A DNA stretch of 51,042 bases, from assembly GCA_019192545.1 (NCBI GenBank), contig JAHCMI010000067.1:1-51042 (forward strand). Reading direction: 5' to 3'. The notes beneath the pieces are model-generated. The model was not told the origin of the DNA, made no database searches, and worked only from the letters and a program-made list of their open reading frames with translations. The position numbers and the translations under genes are program-made. The number at the start of each line of letters is the position of its first letter. The stretch's first letter is position 1. Below are positions 8,273-16,625 of this stretch, piece after piece. This DNA is from Rivularia sp. MS3. GTDB taxonomy: Bacteria > Cyanobacteriota > Cyanobacteriia > Cyanobacteriales > Nostocaceae.

Positions 8273-8665
8273 TCATTCTATTGCAAAGGAAGCGCTTTTA
8301 CAAGCATCCAACCAGAGTTTGTGGAGGAAACATTCTGTGTTATGACTCATAGTCGTAACAAAACCACCGTTAATACTTTTTGCGTTTACTGATAGCCAAT
8401 AACCTCGCAAAGAAACTTCTAGAAATTCTGTATCGCAAGCGCACAACTCTATAACTTCACGGTTGTAATCTTGCTTAACTTCATTGCGTAATTTTCCTAG
8501 CCCTGGTAAATCAATAGGAAGCAAAAAAGAAGCGGTATTGGGTTCAACACACAAACCTTGACCCATTCGCAAACTTAATACGACTCGGGCTTGTATCCAT
8601 TCTTCAACGGACTCAGTTAAAAGTTCTAGGTAAAAACTGTTTTCTGTATAAGTTAATTTCAGCAT
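8273..8665 (-). CDS. Cyanobacterial conserved hypothetical protein
   Basis: A 130-residue soluble protein without signal peptide. I recognise the type (a small protein conserved in Nostocales, frequently annotated alr0857 family) but no function. The sequence alternates beta strands and short helices, with one cysteine-rich spot (ELCACD). It lies 16 bp downstream of the HNH endonuclease gene on the same strand, so the two are probably co-transcribed. The ATG is preceded by AGGAGAGCATGAAG, which supports the start. Confidence 0.7.
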   Translation of the reverse strand: MLKLTYTENSFYLELLTESVEEWIQARVVLSLRMGQGLCVEPNTASFLLPIDLPGLGKLRNEVKQDYNREVIELCACDTEFLEVSLRGYWLSVNAKSINGGFVTTMSHNTECFLHKLWLDACKSASFAIE

Positions 8666-8681
8666 TCTTCATGCTCTCCTG

Positions 8682-9200
8682 CTATTCCAGGTTTGCTTGC
8701 ACAACACCTTTCCAAAACTGTTCTGCGAAGGAAACAGTAGGATGGACGGGTGCTTTCGGTTTTGTACGAAGTGGCATCCCAGCTTCTGAAGGGGTGCGGT
8801 TACTTTTGCGAGAGTTACACTCAGAACAAGCAGCTACAACGTTTTCCCAGGTATGACGACCACCGCGAGATCTAGGAATTACATGATCTAAGGTTAAATT
8901 TTTGTTATTACCGCAGTATTGACAGCTATTGTGGTCTCGACGCAGTATTCCACGACGATTTACTGGTGGTAATTTCCACATCCGCTCGCGAGAAGAAAAT
9001 TTTAGGCGGATATGCTTCGGTACGTAAACTATCAAGCTGGGGGAACTGATATGCCACCCCTTTTCTGTGGTGATATCCAATGGTTCTGCTTTCTGGGTTA
9101 CCAAAAGCACCACCGCTCGCTTGATGTTCACTCGACAAAGCGGTAAGTAGTTTTGTGAAAACACCACCACAGATTTTTCTAGTACTTGCGTTATGCTCAT
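8682..9200 (-). CDS. HNH endonuclease family protein
   Basis: A protein of about 172 residues with the HNH fold in its C-terminal half: CQYCG, LDHVIPRSRGG, WENVVAACSECNSRK. This gives two CxxC zinc knuckles, the catalytic DH pair and the N of the HNH triad. The N-terminal half (SITQVLEKSVVVFSQNYLPL) is the conserved extension of a cyanobacterial family. I chose the ATG at 9200, which begins MSITQVLEKSV as in family members; a start six codons upstream is possible. Family members are chromosomal single genes and not obviously part of restriction systems; the target is unknown. Confidence 0.88.
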   Translation of the reverse strand: MSITQVLEKSVVVFSQNYLPLCRVNIKRAVVLLVTQKAEPLDITTEKGWHISSPSLIVYVPKHIRLKFSSRERMWKLPPVNRRGILRRDHNSCQYCGNNKNLTLDHVIPRSRGGRHTWENVVAACSECNSRKSNRTPSEAGMPLRTKPKAPVHPTVSFAEQFWKGVVQANLE

Positions 9201-9222
9201 CGCAGCTTGGCTCCTCATGAAA

Positions 9223-9256
9223 AACCCCCACTTCTTTTTTCAAGAAAGCGGGGGTT
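9223..9256. terminator. Strong hairpin upstream of HNH gene
   Basis: AACCCCC pairs with GGGGGTT and CTTCTT with AAGAA across a short T-rich loop. It is situated between the 83-codon ORF and the HNH gene on the minus strand. It may terminate the upstream transcript or lie in the HNH leader. Confidence 0.5.
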
Positions 9257-9281
9257 AAATGTTGACTTTGAAGTCTATTAT

Positions 9282-9533
9282 TTAATGTTTGGTATGGCAT
9301 CCTTGTTGCCAGTACCTCCCGCTTGTTTTATCTGGTTTCAGTTGATTAAGTAAGTAAATTATTCTGATATATTCATAATCTCGACTACTTTGTACCGATT
9401 GCCCGTGATTCCAATTACATTCGCTCATAAATAAATACTCCACTTCCGAGTTGGTCAATTCCCAACTGGCAGAACAGTTAGAAATCGTTAAGGAAGTGGA
9501 GTTTAGCTGAGTAAAAATCACAGAAAATTTCAC
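9282..9533 (-). CDS. Small hypothetical protein
   Basis: An 83-codon ORF on the minus strand with a protein-like composition (SASWELTNSEVEYLFMSE, YEYIRIIYLLNQLKPDK) and no overlapping gene. It has no recognised domain, signal peptide or membrane segment. The reading frame ends CHTKH with no obvious truncation. Its position upstream of the HNH gene on the same strand, separated by a hairpin, does not suggest a role. Confidence 0.5.
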   Translation of the reverse strand: MKFSVIFTQLNSTSLTISNCSASWELTNSEVEYLFMSECNWNHGQSVQSSRDYEYIRIIYLLNQLKPDKTSGRYWQQGCHTKH

Positions 9534-9698
9534 CTAAGTTGAAAGTCTTACTTTGATAACGGTCAAATGTCTTTGATTGCAGGCTCCTGAATAAACTTTT
9601 GGAGTCGAAACTAAACTAAGAACTTTTGACTTGTTGAACATTTCTATAAACATACTACACTTGTATTACTATCCTGTCTATATTTTTAGGAGAAAATC

Positions 9699-10034
9699 AT
9701 GCATACAATTGCTCGCACGCCTACCACCGAAATGGAAGTTACAAGCATTCGTTTAGAACGGGAGCTAAAAGATAAGTTGAAAGAACTTTCAGGAAATCAA
9801 GGATATCAAGCATTAATTCGAGATATTTTATGGAATTATGTCCAGCAAAAATCAGGGGAGTGGAAGCCGCGATTCTCGCGTGCTGATATTCGAGCAACTA
9901 TAGCCGCTACATCCGAGCAGCAAGAACGGTGCGTACTGACAGGTGAATTAATTCAAGCCCAACAACCAATGCTATTAGGACTTACAAAAACCGGCGATAT
10001 GGTTCCTCTAAGTATAGAAAGTCAGAAAGGCTAG
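9699..10034 (+). CDS. Ribbon-helix-helix type small regulator-like protein
   Basis: A 111-residue protein. Residues 12-50 (VTSIRLERELKDKLKEL, YQALIRDILWNYV) have the beta-helix-helix pattern of CopG/Arc-type ribbon-helix-helix DNA-binding proteins. The C-terminal part (CVLTGELIQAQQPMLLGL and following) is a small domain conserved in cyanobacterial relatives. A good ribosome-binding site (AGGAG, 9689-9693) precedes the ATG. No toxin gene follows, so a stand-alone regulator is more likely than an antitoxin. The target is unknown. Confidence 0.7.
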   Translation: MHTIARTPTTEMEVTSIRLERELKDKLKELSGNQGYQALIRDILWNYVQQKSGEWKPRFSRADIRATIAATSEQQERCVLTGELIQAQQPMLLGLTKTGDMVPLSIESQKG

Positions 10035-10217
10035 TTTATTCTCTTACAATTGTGCCCAATGATTCCATCCGAAGTAATCATTGGGCTATCTTATTTATTT
10101 ATGTTTTTGATTTTAAATATTTAATGGAAAAAAGAATATTAATAAAATCTTATAATCGTATGTATTTTATAAGCCATTTTAACATATTTTGATGCTTCAT
10201 AAGGGGTATGGCAATAC

Positions 10218-10246
10218 TTGACATATGCAAACCTTGAGCCTAATAA
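10218..10246 (+). promoter_or_regulatory. Strong sigma-70-type promoter
   Basis: TTGACA at 10218-10223, a 17-base spacer and TAATAA at 10241-10246. Predicted transcript start is near 10253, just upstream of the 22-codon ORF with its own ribosome-binding site. Confidence 0.7.
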
Positions 10247-10280
10247 GTAAGTGACCCTTAACAATAGGAGTTGAAAATAA

Positions 10281-10349
10281 ATGTCCGAATTGCATTCAAC
10301 TAGAAATAAGCGACACCATCACCCATTTGGCTTTTTTACTTGCCGCTAA
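10281..10349 (+). CDS. Candidate 22-residue peptide
   Basis: ATG with AGGAG ten bases upstream, 28 bases behind the predicted start of a strong promoter. It encodes MSELHSTRNKRHHHPFGFF followed by TCR and a stop: basic N-terminal half, three histidines, and a hydrophobic PFGFF stretch. It is too short for family recognition. It could be a signalling or leader peptide, or a small regulatory RNA with an incidental frame. No function is claimed. Confidence 0.45.
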   Translation: MSELHSTRNKRHHHPFGFFTCR

Positions 10350-10776
10350 TCGAAATTTATTTCTCTACCAGCAATCAAAGTAAAATCCTGAAAATCGCTT
10401 TAAACGGCAATAAATAGTACGATTATAGGTCTTGTCTTCAGTGGGAATGCGGATGGTGTTCGTAGAGTATTAGATTCTACTCTAGAGAAAATACGGTTTG
10501 TCTGAACTTGTAGATAAGGATATTCTGGGTCTGAGAAAAAAAATGCTAGCTGGCATCTGCCAATACTTACTCAAAGTATGAGAAGCATTTGAGTATACTA
10601 ATAATATTTATTTACTTGCGGAAAGATTTTTTATATACCAGTGACGAAAGTCATTTTAGATAGAAAGGGGCTATAACAGGTGAAAGAATTTATTTACAGA
10701 ACCGAAATTGGTTCATTCGGGTGCAGTTACAAAAAGTCAAGGTAAGTAAAATACCAGGAGGTTGGGTAAAACGACA
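10350..10776 (+). other. Leader region of the histidine kinase gene
   Basis: No firm gene. GCTAGCTGGCATCTGCC contains an imperfect hairpin. A 21-codon frame starting GTG at 10680 (ribosome-binding site AAAGGGG, stop at 10743) ends 34 bases before the kinase ATG and might be a leader peptide. Confidence 0.35.
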
Positions 10777-12831
10777 ATGGGGTCATTATCCAAGAATGTG
10801 CCACAAATGAAAAAGCGTATAATAACATCGCCGCCGCAGTGCCCAGATGAACAACAAGAAGTAGAAAAGTACCATTTTGAGCTGATGCAGCATCAGGAAA
10901 CACCTGCCCATCGGTTGGTATACGAAATCAATCAAATTATCTCTAGTAGTACCCCTACCGATAGGATGCTGCAAGAAATCGCTCGACTGGTAGGAACTGC
11001 CTTCGAGGTAGATTACTGTTGCTTAGTAACCGATCGCAATGGAGAAGAAGCTACCACTGGCAGTTGGGGCGCTCAAAAAGATTATCTTGGTTTACCAAAT
11101 CCAACAGAAGCGTTTTCAATAGAACAATTGGAATTACCAGTAGTAGAATGTGCAGCCGAACCGTTTACTATCGATGATATTTCTACAATTCAGGAAAGCT
11201 TAGTAATTGGATGCCAAAATTTTCTTTTACCAGTAAAAGCTGTATTAGCAATTCCAACTCGTTTCAGTGGTGAGAATAACGGCGTAATTAGTCTGATAAA
11301 ATGCGAGCCTTATGATTGGAGTGATTCAGAAAAACAACTTCTAAGGGCTGTGGAATCTTGCTGTGCTATTGCTTTTGCTCAAGTAGTACAGTCACGCACA
11401 ATTGCTTTACAAAAACAGCAGGTGCGAAAAAGCGAACAGCACCAAAGTTTGATTCAGCAATTAACTATACTCAACCGCAGCAACTTAGAATTTAATCAAA
11501 TGCTTCAGCTGGTGGTTTCTTCTACAGCAGAAGCTTTAGCAGCAGATCGTGGTTTATTAATATTATTAAAATACTCAGACCCCTTATTTAGAATTCGTGC
11601 TAAAACCCAAATTCCCAAAGCTAAAGCTACCGTTGTCAGTGAATGGTGTACGGAAGCAGATTTTTCGCTTTGTGAAGAATTAAAATCTCTTGAGGAATCT
11701 TATTGGCTTGCAGATTGCGGTATATCTCAGCGTGCTTATAAGGCTTCTAAGCCCGTAACTATAAATGACAATTCAGATAGGCGTAAAGATACTTCTACAA
11801 TAGCTCCAGTATTTGTTTTAGATAAATTACCAGCAGCACTACTAATGCCTTTAGAAAGCCAAGGTAAAGTATTGGGTTTCTTGGTATTACAGCAAAAACA
11901 ACGTCGCAACTGGCAGCAAGCTGAATTAAATATTGTAGAAATGGTTTGCGCTCAAATCAGTAATGCGATTATTCAGACACAAACGCTTAAGCAAGTACAA
12001 ACCCTTGTAGACGAGCGCACGGCTCAGCTACAACGCAGTTTGGAAGTTCAAGCCAAGCTATATGAAAGAACCCGACAATATGTCGAGCAGCTGCGCGAAC
12101 TAAACGAACTTAAAGATGAGTTCTTGAGCAACATGAGCGACCGTTTGCGCTATCCTCTAACAAATATGCGTATGGCGCTGCGTAATTTACGTCAACCTCA
12201 GATTGATGAGGTAAGGCAAGCAAGATATTTAGATATTCTCGAACAGGAATGTACTAAAGAAATTAATTTGATTAATGACTTGCTTACTCTCCAGAAACTA
12301 GAAACTCATCAAGAACGTCCGCAGTTTGAAACAATCGATTTAAATACGAAAATTCAAGAAACAGTAGCTAATTTTGATAAAAAACTAGCAGAAAAAGGAT
12401 TGAGTATTTCGTTAGAGTTACCGTCAGAACCGCTAAAATTGCAAACAGAAGTTGAAAGTTTTGACCGCATTCTCCAAGAATTGCTTACCAATACTTATAA
12501 GTATTCCGAACACGATACTTCTGTAGAACTAATGGTTTCTCAAATTCGCGAAAAAGCAGCGAAACAATTACAAATTCAGATTATCAATGTTGGACGTGGT
12601 ATATCTGAAGAAGAAGCTACCTTTATATTCGACAAGTTCCGTCGAGGTAAAGGTAGATGGACTCCAGGTACCGGCTTGGGATTAGCTCTGGTTAAATCCT
12701 TGATACAACATTTAAATGGAGAAATAAGTGTAGAAAGTACTCCTTGCAAAGATTCTGAGTTGAGTAAGATTTGTTTTACTTTAACTTTCCCACAATTTTC
12801 TGATGATAGCGAAACCTCTAATGCTTCATGA
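10777..12831 (+). CDS. GAF-domain histidine kinase-like protein with degenerate catalytic motifs
   Basis: About 684 residues, no membrane segment. GAF domain 1 spans about 45-205 and GAF domain 2 about 230-405; a coiled linker (QTLKQVQTLVDERTAQLQRS) leads to the dimerisation region. The H box reads SNMSDRLRYPLTNM where kinases have VSHELRTP: the phospho-accepting His is Asp (codon 12139-12141). The ATPase domain keeps an N box (QELLTNTYKYS), F box (FDKFRRG) and G2 (GTGLGLAL), but G1 reads INVGRGI instead of DNGxGI, so the adenine-contacting Asp is Asn. It probably acts as a sensor or scaffold, not as an autokinase. A TTG 15 bases upstream, directly abutting AGGAGG, is an alternative start. 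Its stop overlaps the next start by 4 bases. Confidence 0.85.
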   Translation: MGSLSKNVPQMKKRIITSPPQCPDEQQEVEKYHFELMQHQETPAHRLVYEINQIISSSTPTDRMLQEIARLVGTAFEVDYCCLVTDRNGEEATTGSWGAQKDYLGLPNPTEAFSIEQLELPVVECAAEPFTIDDISTIQESLVIGCQNFLLPVKAVLAIPTRFSGENNGVISLIKCEPYDWSDSEKQLLRAVESCCAIAFAQVVQSRTIALQKQQVRKSEQHQSLIQQLTILNRSNLEFNQMLQLVVSSTAEALAADRGLLILLKYSDPLFRIRAKTQIPKAKATVVSEWCTEADFSLCEELKSLEESYWLADCGISQRAYKASKPVTINDNSDRRKDTSTIAPVFVLDKLPAALLMPLESQGKVLGFLVLQQKQRRNWQQAELNIVEMVCAQISNAIIQTQTLKQVQTLVDERTAQLQRSLEVQAKLYERTRQYVEQLRELNELKDEFLSNMSDRLRYPLTNMRMALRNLRQPQIDEVRQARYLDILEQECTKEINLINDLLTLQKLETHQERPQFETIDLNTKIQETVANFDKKLAEKGLSISLELPSEPLKLQTEVESFDRILQELLTNTYKYSEHDTSVELMVSQIREKAAKQLQIQIINVGRGISEEEATFIFDKFRRGKGRWTPGTGLGLALVKSLIQHLNGEISVESTPCKDSELSKICFTLTFPQFSDDSETSNAS

Positions 12832-13394
12832 TTAAAGAACAAGACTTGCCGCAAGATAAGCTAAATTCTCCAGAAATCGACAGCCAAAATCCGAATTTAC
12901 AAGCTGTTACTGTTGAAGTTGAGAAAATAAAAGAACGTCAGCGCCGAATTACAGCTAAAATTCAAATTCCTCATCCGGTAGAAAAAGTTTGGCAAGTACT
13001 AACCGACTATCAAGCTTTAGCCGAGTTTGTTCCCAGCCTTGCCTCTTCCCGGAAACTAGAACATCCTAGTGGTGGTATTCGTCTAGAACAAGTTGGTTCG
13101 CAGAGGCTGCTAAAACTTAATTTTTCTGCACGGGTAGTTTTAGATTTAGAAGAATCGTTCCCGAATGTAATCAGTTTCCAAATGGTAGAGGGAGATTTCA
13201 AAGATTTCTCTGGCAGCTGGCATTTAAGCAACTGTGTATTAGATGACAAGACAGGCACCATACTTTGCTACACGGTTAAAGTATGGCCAAAATTAACCAT
13301 GCCTATAAGGATTATCGAACCTCGTCTTGCTCAAGATATGCAGTCAAATCTTTTAGCTGTTCGTCAACGTGTGGAAACATTATCCAAATCTTGA
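12828..13394 (+). CDS. SRPBCC (START-like) family protein
   Basis: A 188-residue protein. Residues about 40-185 form a polyketide cyclase/START-like helix-grip fold: AKIQIPHPVEKVWQVLTDY, LAEFVPSLASS, and the C-terminal long helix RLAQDMQSNLLAVRQRVE. Such proteins bind hydrophobic ligands in a cavity. The ATG overlaps the kinase stop (ATGA), so the two are translationally coupled and probably act together; a ligand-binding partner for the degenerate kinase is one possibility. A strong terminator follows directly. Confidence 0.85.
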   Translation: MIKEQDLPQDKLNSPEIDSQNPNLQAVTVEVEKIKERQRRITAKIQIPHPVEKVWQVLTDYQALAEFVPSLASSRKLEHPSGGIRLEQVGSQRLLKLNFSARVVLDLEESFPNVISFQMVEGDFKDFSGSWHLSNCVLDDKTGTILCYTVKVWPKLTMPIRIIEPRLAQDMQSNLLAVRQRVETLSKS

Positions 13395-13428
13395 AAAAAG
13401 GGTCCACTTTTCAAAAGTGACCCTTTTT
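13395..13428 (+). terminator. Intrinsic terminator
   Basis: AAAAAGGGTC, then CACTTTTCAAAAGTG, then ACCCTTTTT form a long hairpin ending in T5, right after the SRPBCC stop codon. It works in both directions and also lies beyond the 3' end of tRNA-Glu. Confidence 0.85.
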
Positions 13429-13462
13429 CTAATCAAATTAACATTAGAGCTTACATTTAAAA

Positions 13463-13535
13463 TACCCCCAAGGGAATTCGAATCCCTGTCGCCTCCGTGA
13501 AAGGGAGGTGTCCTAGGCCTCTAGACGATGGGGGC
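13463..13535 (-). tRNA. tRNA-Glu (UUC)
   Basis: 73 bases folding as a complete cloverleaf: acceptor GCCCCCA/UGGGGGU, D arm with AGAGGCCUAGGAC, anticodon arm CCUCC-CUUUCAC-GGAGG (UUC) and T arm AGGGA-UUCGAAU-UCCCU. CCA is not encoded. In cyanobacteria this tRNA also supplies glutamate for tetrapyrrole synthesis. Unlike the tRNA-like units at 6492-7790 it has a full 7-bp acceptor stem. Confidence 0.97.
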
Positions 13536-13555
13536 TTGCGTTCTTGACTTCTATT

Positions 13556-13584
13556 AATTTAACGAGTTTTTGAAAAAATGTCAA
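13556..13584 (-). promoter_or_regulatory. Promoter of tRNA-Glu
   Basis: On the minus strand TTGACA (13584-13579), a 17-base spacer and TAAATT (13561-13556), about 20 bases upstream of the mature tRNA 5' end. Confidence 0.7.
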
Positions 13585-14015
13585 TAGCCTCAGAAAAAAA
13601 TAATGGTTAATAATTCTCCTATCTTGGGAACAGCAGGTTAAAGTGGTGGAAAGTAACATAGAGTAACTAATCTGGTTTTGTGTTTTACTATATCCTCTGC
13701 TTAATTCTCGGACGCAATGTAAAAGCATTAAGTGGCTGTTGTACAAAGATTGAAAAAATGCTGTATCATAACCAATCTAGGAAAATATTATTAATTCAAC
13801 GAAAAATGAGGGCTGATAATTTCGGGAACAATTAAGCAAGCTTTAAAACAAATGTACTTTTGGTTTATCCGACATCTGAAAATAATTAAGCCTTATCTTA
13901 GATTTAAGGTTCCATGTCGGAGCAGAAACCTTGGGTACGAACCTTAAAGCGATAAAGTTTCAGATCAATTATTCTTAACAAAAGATTTTGAAATACACGG
14001 CTCAAAATCTCCAAT
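13585..14015. other. Intergenic region before the antiporter gene
   Basis: AT-rich. No supported gene; the frames present are short and without ribosome-binding sites. GGTTC...GAACC (about 13909-13944) could form a loose hairpin in the antiporter leader. Confidence 0.35.
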
Positions 14016-15935
14016 ATGGAAGCATCTTTTGACATCACCCTGCAAATGGTGATTGCTGTCGTTGCAGGCATCAGTGCCCAAGTGCTGGCTGCCTACATTA
14101 AAGTGCCCAGCATTGTATTTTTACTGCTGTTTGGTATCTTTTTTGGTTCGGATGGCATTGGGTTATTACATCCCCATTTGTTAGGCATTGGATTAGAAGT
14201 AATTGTTGCTCTTGCAACAGCAATAATATTATTTGAAGGCGGACTAGACTTAGAATTGCGAGAATTGGGAAGGGTTTCTACCAGTCTGCAATTACTTGTA
14301 ACTCTGGGAACCCTAATTACATTAATGGGCGGAAGCATGGCTGCTCATTGGCTGGGAGAATTTCCTTGGCCAATTGCTTTTCTTTACGCTTCGATTGTGG
14401 TGGTTACCGGGCCAACAGTCATTACTCCCCTGCTCAAACAAATTAAAGTAGACCGACAGGTCGCAACGCTTTTAGAAGGGGAAGGGATTCTCATCGATCC
14501 CGTAGGAGCAATTCTTGCAGTTGTTGTTCTCGATACTATTTTGAATGGCGATGCAGACCCAATAAACGCGATCGCAGGTTTGTTGGTACGTTTGGGTATT
14601 GGTGCGGCAATCGGTGGGGCTGGTGGTTGGCTTTTATCGCTGTTTTTCAAGCGAGCCAATATTTTGTCATTTGAATTGAAGAATTTGGTAGTACTTGCCT
14701 CTGTGTGGGGATTGTTTACGTTAGCCCAGATGATTCGTAGCGAATCAGGACTAATGACAACAGTAATGGCGGGGGCCGTATTTGCAAATTCCTCGGTACC
14801 GGAAGAACGTTTGTTACGCCACTTTAAAGGTCAGCTAACAATTCTTTGTATCTCGGTACTATTTATTTTGTTAGCGGCTGATTTATCTATTGCCAGCGTA
14901 TTTGCTTTGGGTTGGGGTAGTTTATTTACAGTATTAGCCCTAATGTTCGTAGTGCGACCGATTAATATTCTTTTGTGTACCTGGAATAGCGACCTTAACT
15001 GGAGACAAAAGATATTTTTGAGTTGGGTTGCGCCGAGGGGCATTGTTTCAGCATCGGTTGCTTCATTATTTGGTATTTTACTGACGCAGCGTGGTATCAA
15101 TGGTGGTGACGCTATTAAAGCTTTGGTCTTTCTGACAATATTGATGACAGTATTTTGTCAAGGACTTACAGCAGGGTGGGTTGCCAGATTATTAGGCATT
15201 ACCTTAAAACAAGCCACTGGAGCCGTAATAGTTGGTTGCAATCCTCTGAGTATATTGATTGCCCGCTTCTTTCAGGAGCGTGGAGAAACTGTAGTGATGA
15301 TTGATACAGACCCGGAGGCAAGTCAGAAAGCACAAGCTGAGAATCTACGAGTTTTAACTAGTAGTGCTTTAGATGCCAATGTTTTAGAAGAAGCAGGACT
15401 TGATTCTGTAGGTACTTTTTTGGCAATGACCAAAAATGGTGAGGTAAATTTTGTTTTGGCTCAACGTGCGGCAGAAGAATTCGATCCACCCCGTGTTTTA
15501 GCTGTATTTCCTCGCGATCCTCAAGCTAGTACTAAAAATCAAAGTAAAGTTCTTCAGGCTTTTCTTCCCGATTTCAAAATCAAAACCTGGAACCAACATC
15601 TTGATGAGGAACAGGTAAAACTAGGAACTATGACTTTAAAAAATCCTGGTTTTTCTTTACAAAAAATTCAGTTGCAAGCATTAATCCGGACTGGAGACTT
15701 GTTGCCGTTGTTTGTAGAAAGAGACGATAAAATCAACTTGATGGCTGCCGGTGAAACTTGGCAAGTTGGCGATCGCCTAATTTATTTATTGCACGATCCC
15801 AGACCGGATTTACTTAAACGCTTGTCTGGTGGTAATCAATCGACTCGTCTTTCTTTAGAAAATTTACCAGAAGTTGAAGAAATTCCCATAGGGAAATTAT
15901 CTCAACTTTCTGCAACTGATGCACCCACGCCTTGA
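14016..15935 (+). CDS. Cation:proton antiporter (CPA family) with TrkA-N-like domain
   Basis: A 639-residue inner-membrane transporter. Residues about 5-400 hold 11-13 membrane helices with the Na+/H+ exchanger fold, including FEGGLDLELRELGR and LEGEGILIDPVGAI, the latter containing the paired acidic residues expected in the ion site. Residues about 405-520 are a Rossmann-like TrkA-N domain; its glycine motif reads IVGCNPLS instead of GxGxxG, so nucleotide binding is doubtful. A TrkA-C-like segment ends the protein. It probably exchanges Na+ or K+ for protons in pH or salt balance. Its last 34 bases overlap the 3' end of the convergent cytochrome b gene. Confidence 0.88.
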   Translation: MEASFDITLQMVIAVVAGISAQVLAAYIKVPSIVFLLLFGIFFGSDGIGLLHPHLLGIGLEVIVALATAIILFEGGLDLELRELGRVSTSLQLLVTLGTLITLMGGSMAAHWLGEFPWPIAFLYASIVVVTGPTVITPLLKQIKVDRQVATLLEGEGILIDPVGAILAVVVLDTILNGDADPINAIAGLLVRLGIGAAIGGAGGWLLSLFFKRANILSFELKNLVVLASVWGLFTLAQMIRSESGLMTTVMAGAVFANSSVPEERLLRHFKGQLTILCISVLFILLAADLSIASVFALGWGSLFTVLALMFVVRPINILLCTWNSDLNWRQKIFLSWVAPRGIVSASVASLFGILLTQRGINGGDAIKALVFLTILMTVFCQGLTAGWVARLLGITLKQATGAVIVGCNPLSILIARFFQERGETVVMIDTDPEASQKAQAENLRVLTSSALDANVLEEAGLDSVGTFLAMTKNGEVNFVLAQRAAEEFDPPRVLAVFPRDPQASTKNQSKVLQAFLPDFKIKTWNQHLDEEQVKLGTMTLKNPGFSLQKIQLQALIRTGDLLPLFVERDDKINLMAAGETWQVGDRLIYLLHDPRPDLLKRLSGGNQSTRLSLENLPEVEEIPIGKLSQLSATDAPTP

Positions 15936-16543
15936 ACCAACTCTTGAGGGCTGCTGACCTGTTTTTCAACCCATAGCGCGCTCAATAGATGGACTACAGA
16001 CAAAACAATGGCAGCAATGGAGAGAATATAGCTATGGATGGTATAAAGGCGCTGAACCGTTAAGGTGCTGATACCACTACCACCAGTGAGAATTTCTCTT
16101 AATTGCTGACCGATAAATGGAATAGCTTCAATGGTTCCTAATTCTATGCTGAAGCGCCAAAATCCAAGTTGATCCCAACCTAAAATCATTGAAGTCCAGC
16201 TTAATCCAATTACAGTTAAGGTTAAGAATATTCCACTAACCCAAGCTGTATACCAGCTTTTAGTAAATTTTCTGCCCAAAAACATTACAACAATTTCAAT
16301 TAAGGCTGCAACGATAATTCCATTACCAGCAATATAGTGGGCTTTACGGAACAACCAACCGTATTCAATTTGTTTGGTTATCATACTTAATGATTGATAT
16401 GCCCTACCAGAAGCTGGTTCGTAGTAGATGGAAAGCATGATTCCCGTACTAGCAGCAATTAAACAAAGAGTTAAAATTACTACTGATAAAATTGTTGCCG
16501 TCCGTCGCATAACTGTATCGAATCGACTTTCTTGGATAAGCAT
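15902..16543 (-). CDS. Cytochrome b6-like protein (PetB paralogue)
   Basis: A 213-residue membrane protein with four helices aligning along its length with PetB (YGWLFRKAH, WVSGIFLTLTVIGLSW, WDQLGFW, AIPFIGQQLREIL, RLYTIHSYIL...VVHLL). In b6 the haem ligands are two His pairs. Here the first helix keeps the His of RKAH, but the partner 14 residues later is Glu (ALIEIVV) while both later His (TIH and VVH, 15 apart) remain. One haem should therefore bind normally and the other lacks a ligand. Not the photosynthetic petB, which pairs with petD; no petD is present here. Role unknown, possibly an accessory redox protein. The gene is convergent with and overlaps the antiporter gene. Confidence 0.85.
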   Translation of the reverse strand: MLIQESRFDTVMRRTATILSVVILTLCLIAASTGIMLSIYYEPASGRAYQSLSMITKQIEYGWLFRKAHYIAGNGIIVAALIEIVVMFLGRKFTKSWYTAWVSGIFLTLTVIGLSWTSMILGWDQLGFWRFSIELGTIEAIPFIGQQLREILTGGSGISTLTVQRLYTIHSYILSIAAIVLSVVHLLSALWVEKQVSSPQELVQGVGASVAES

Positions 16544-16625
16544 AAAAGATTCCTCTGTGAAAAAATCCTTATTTTTATTCCGATTTTAACGAAGAAATAT
16601 TAAACTATGATGAAAAAGAACACAT

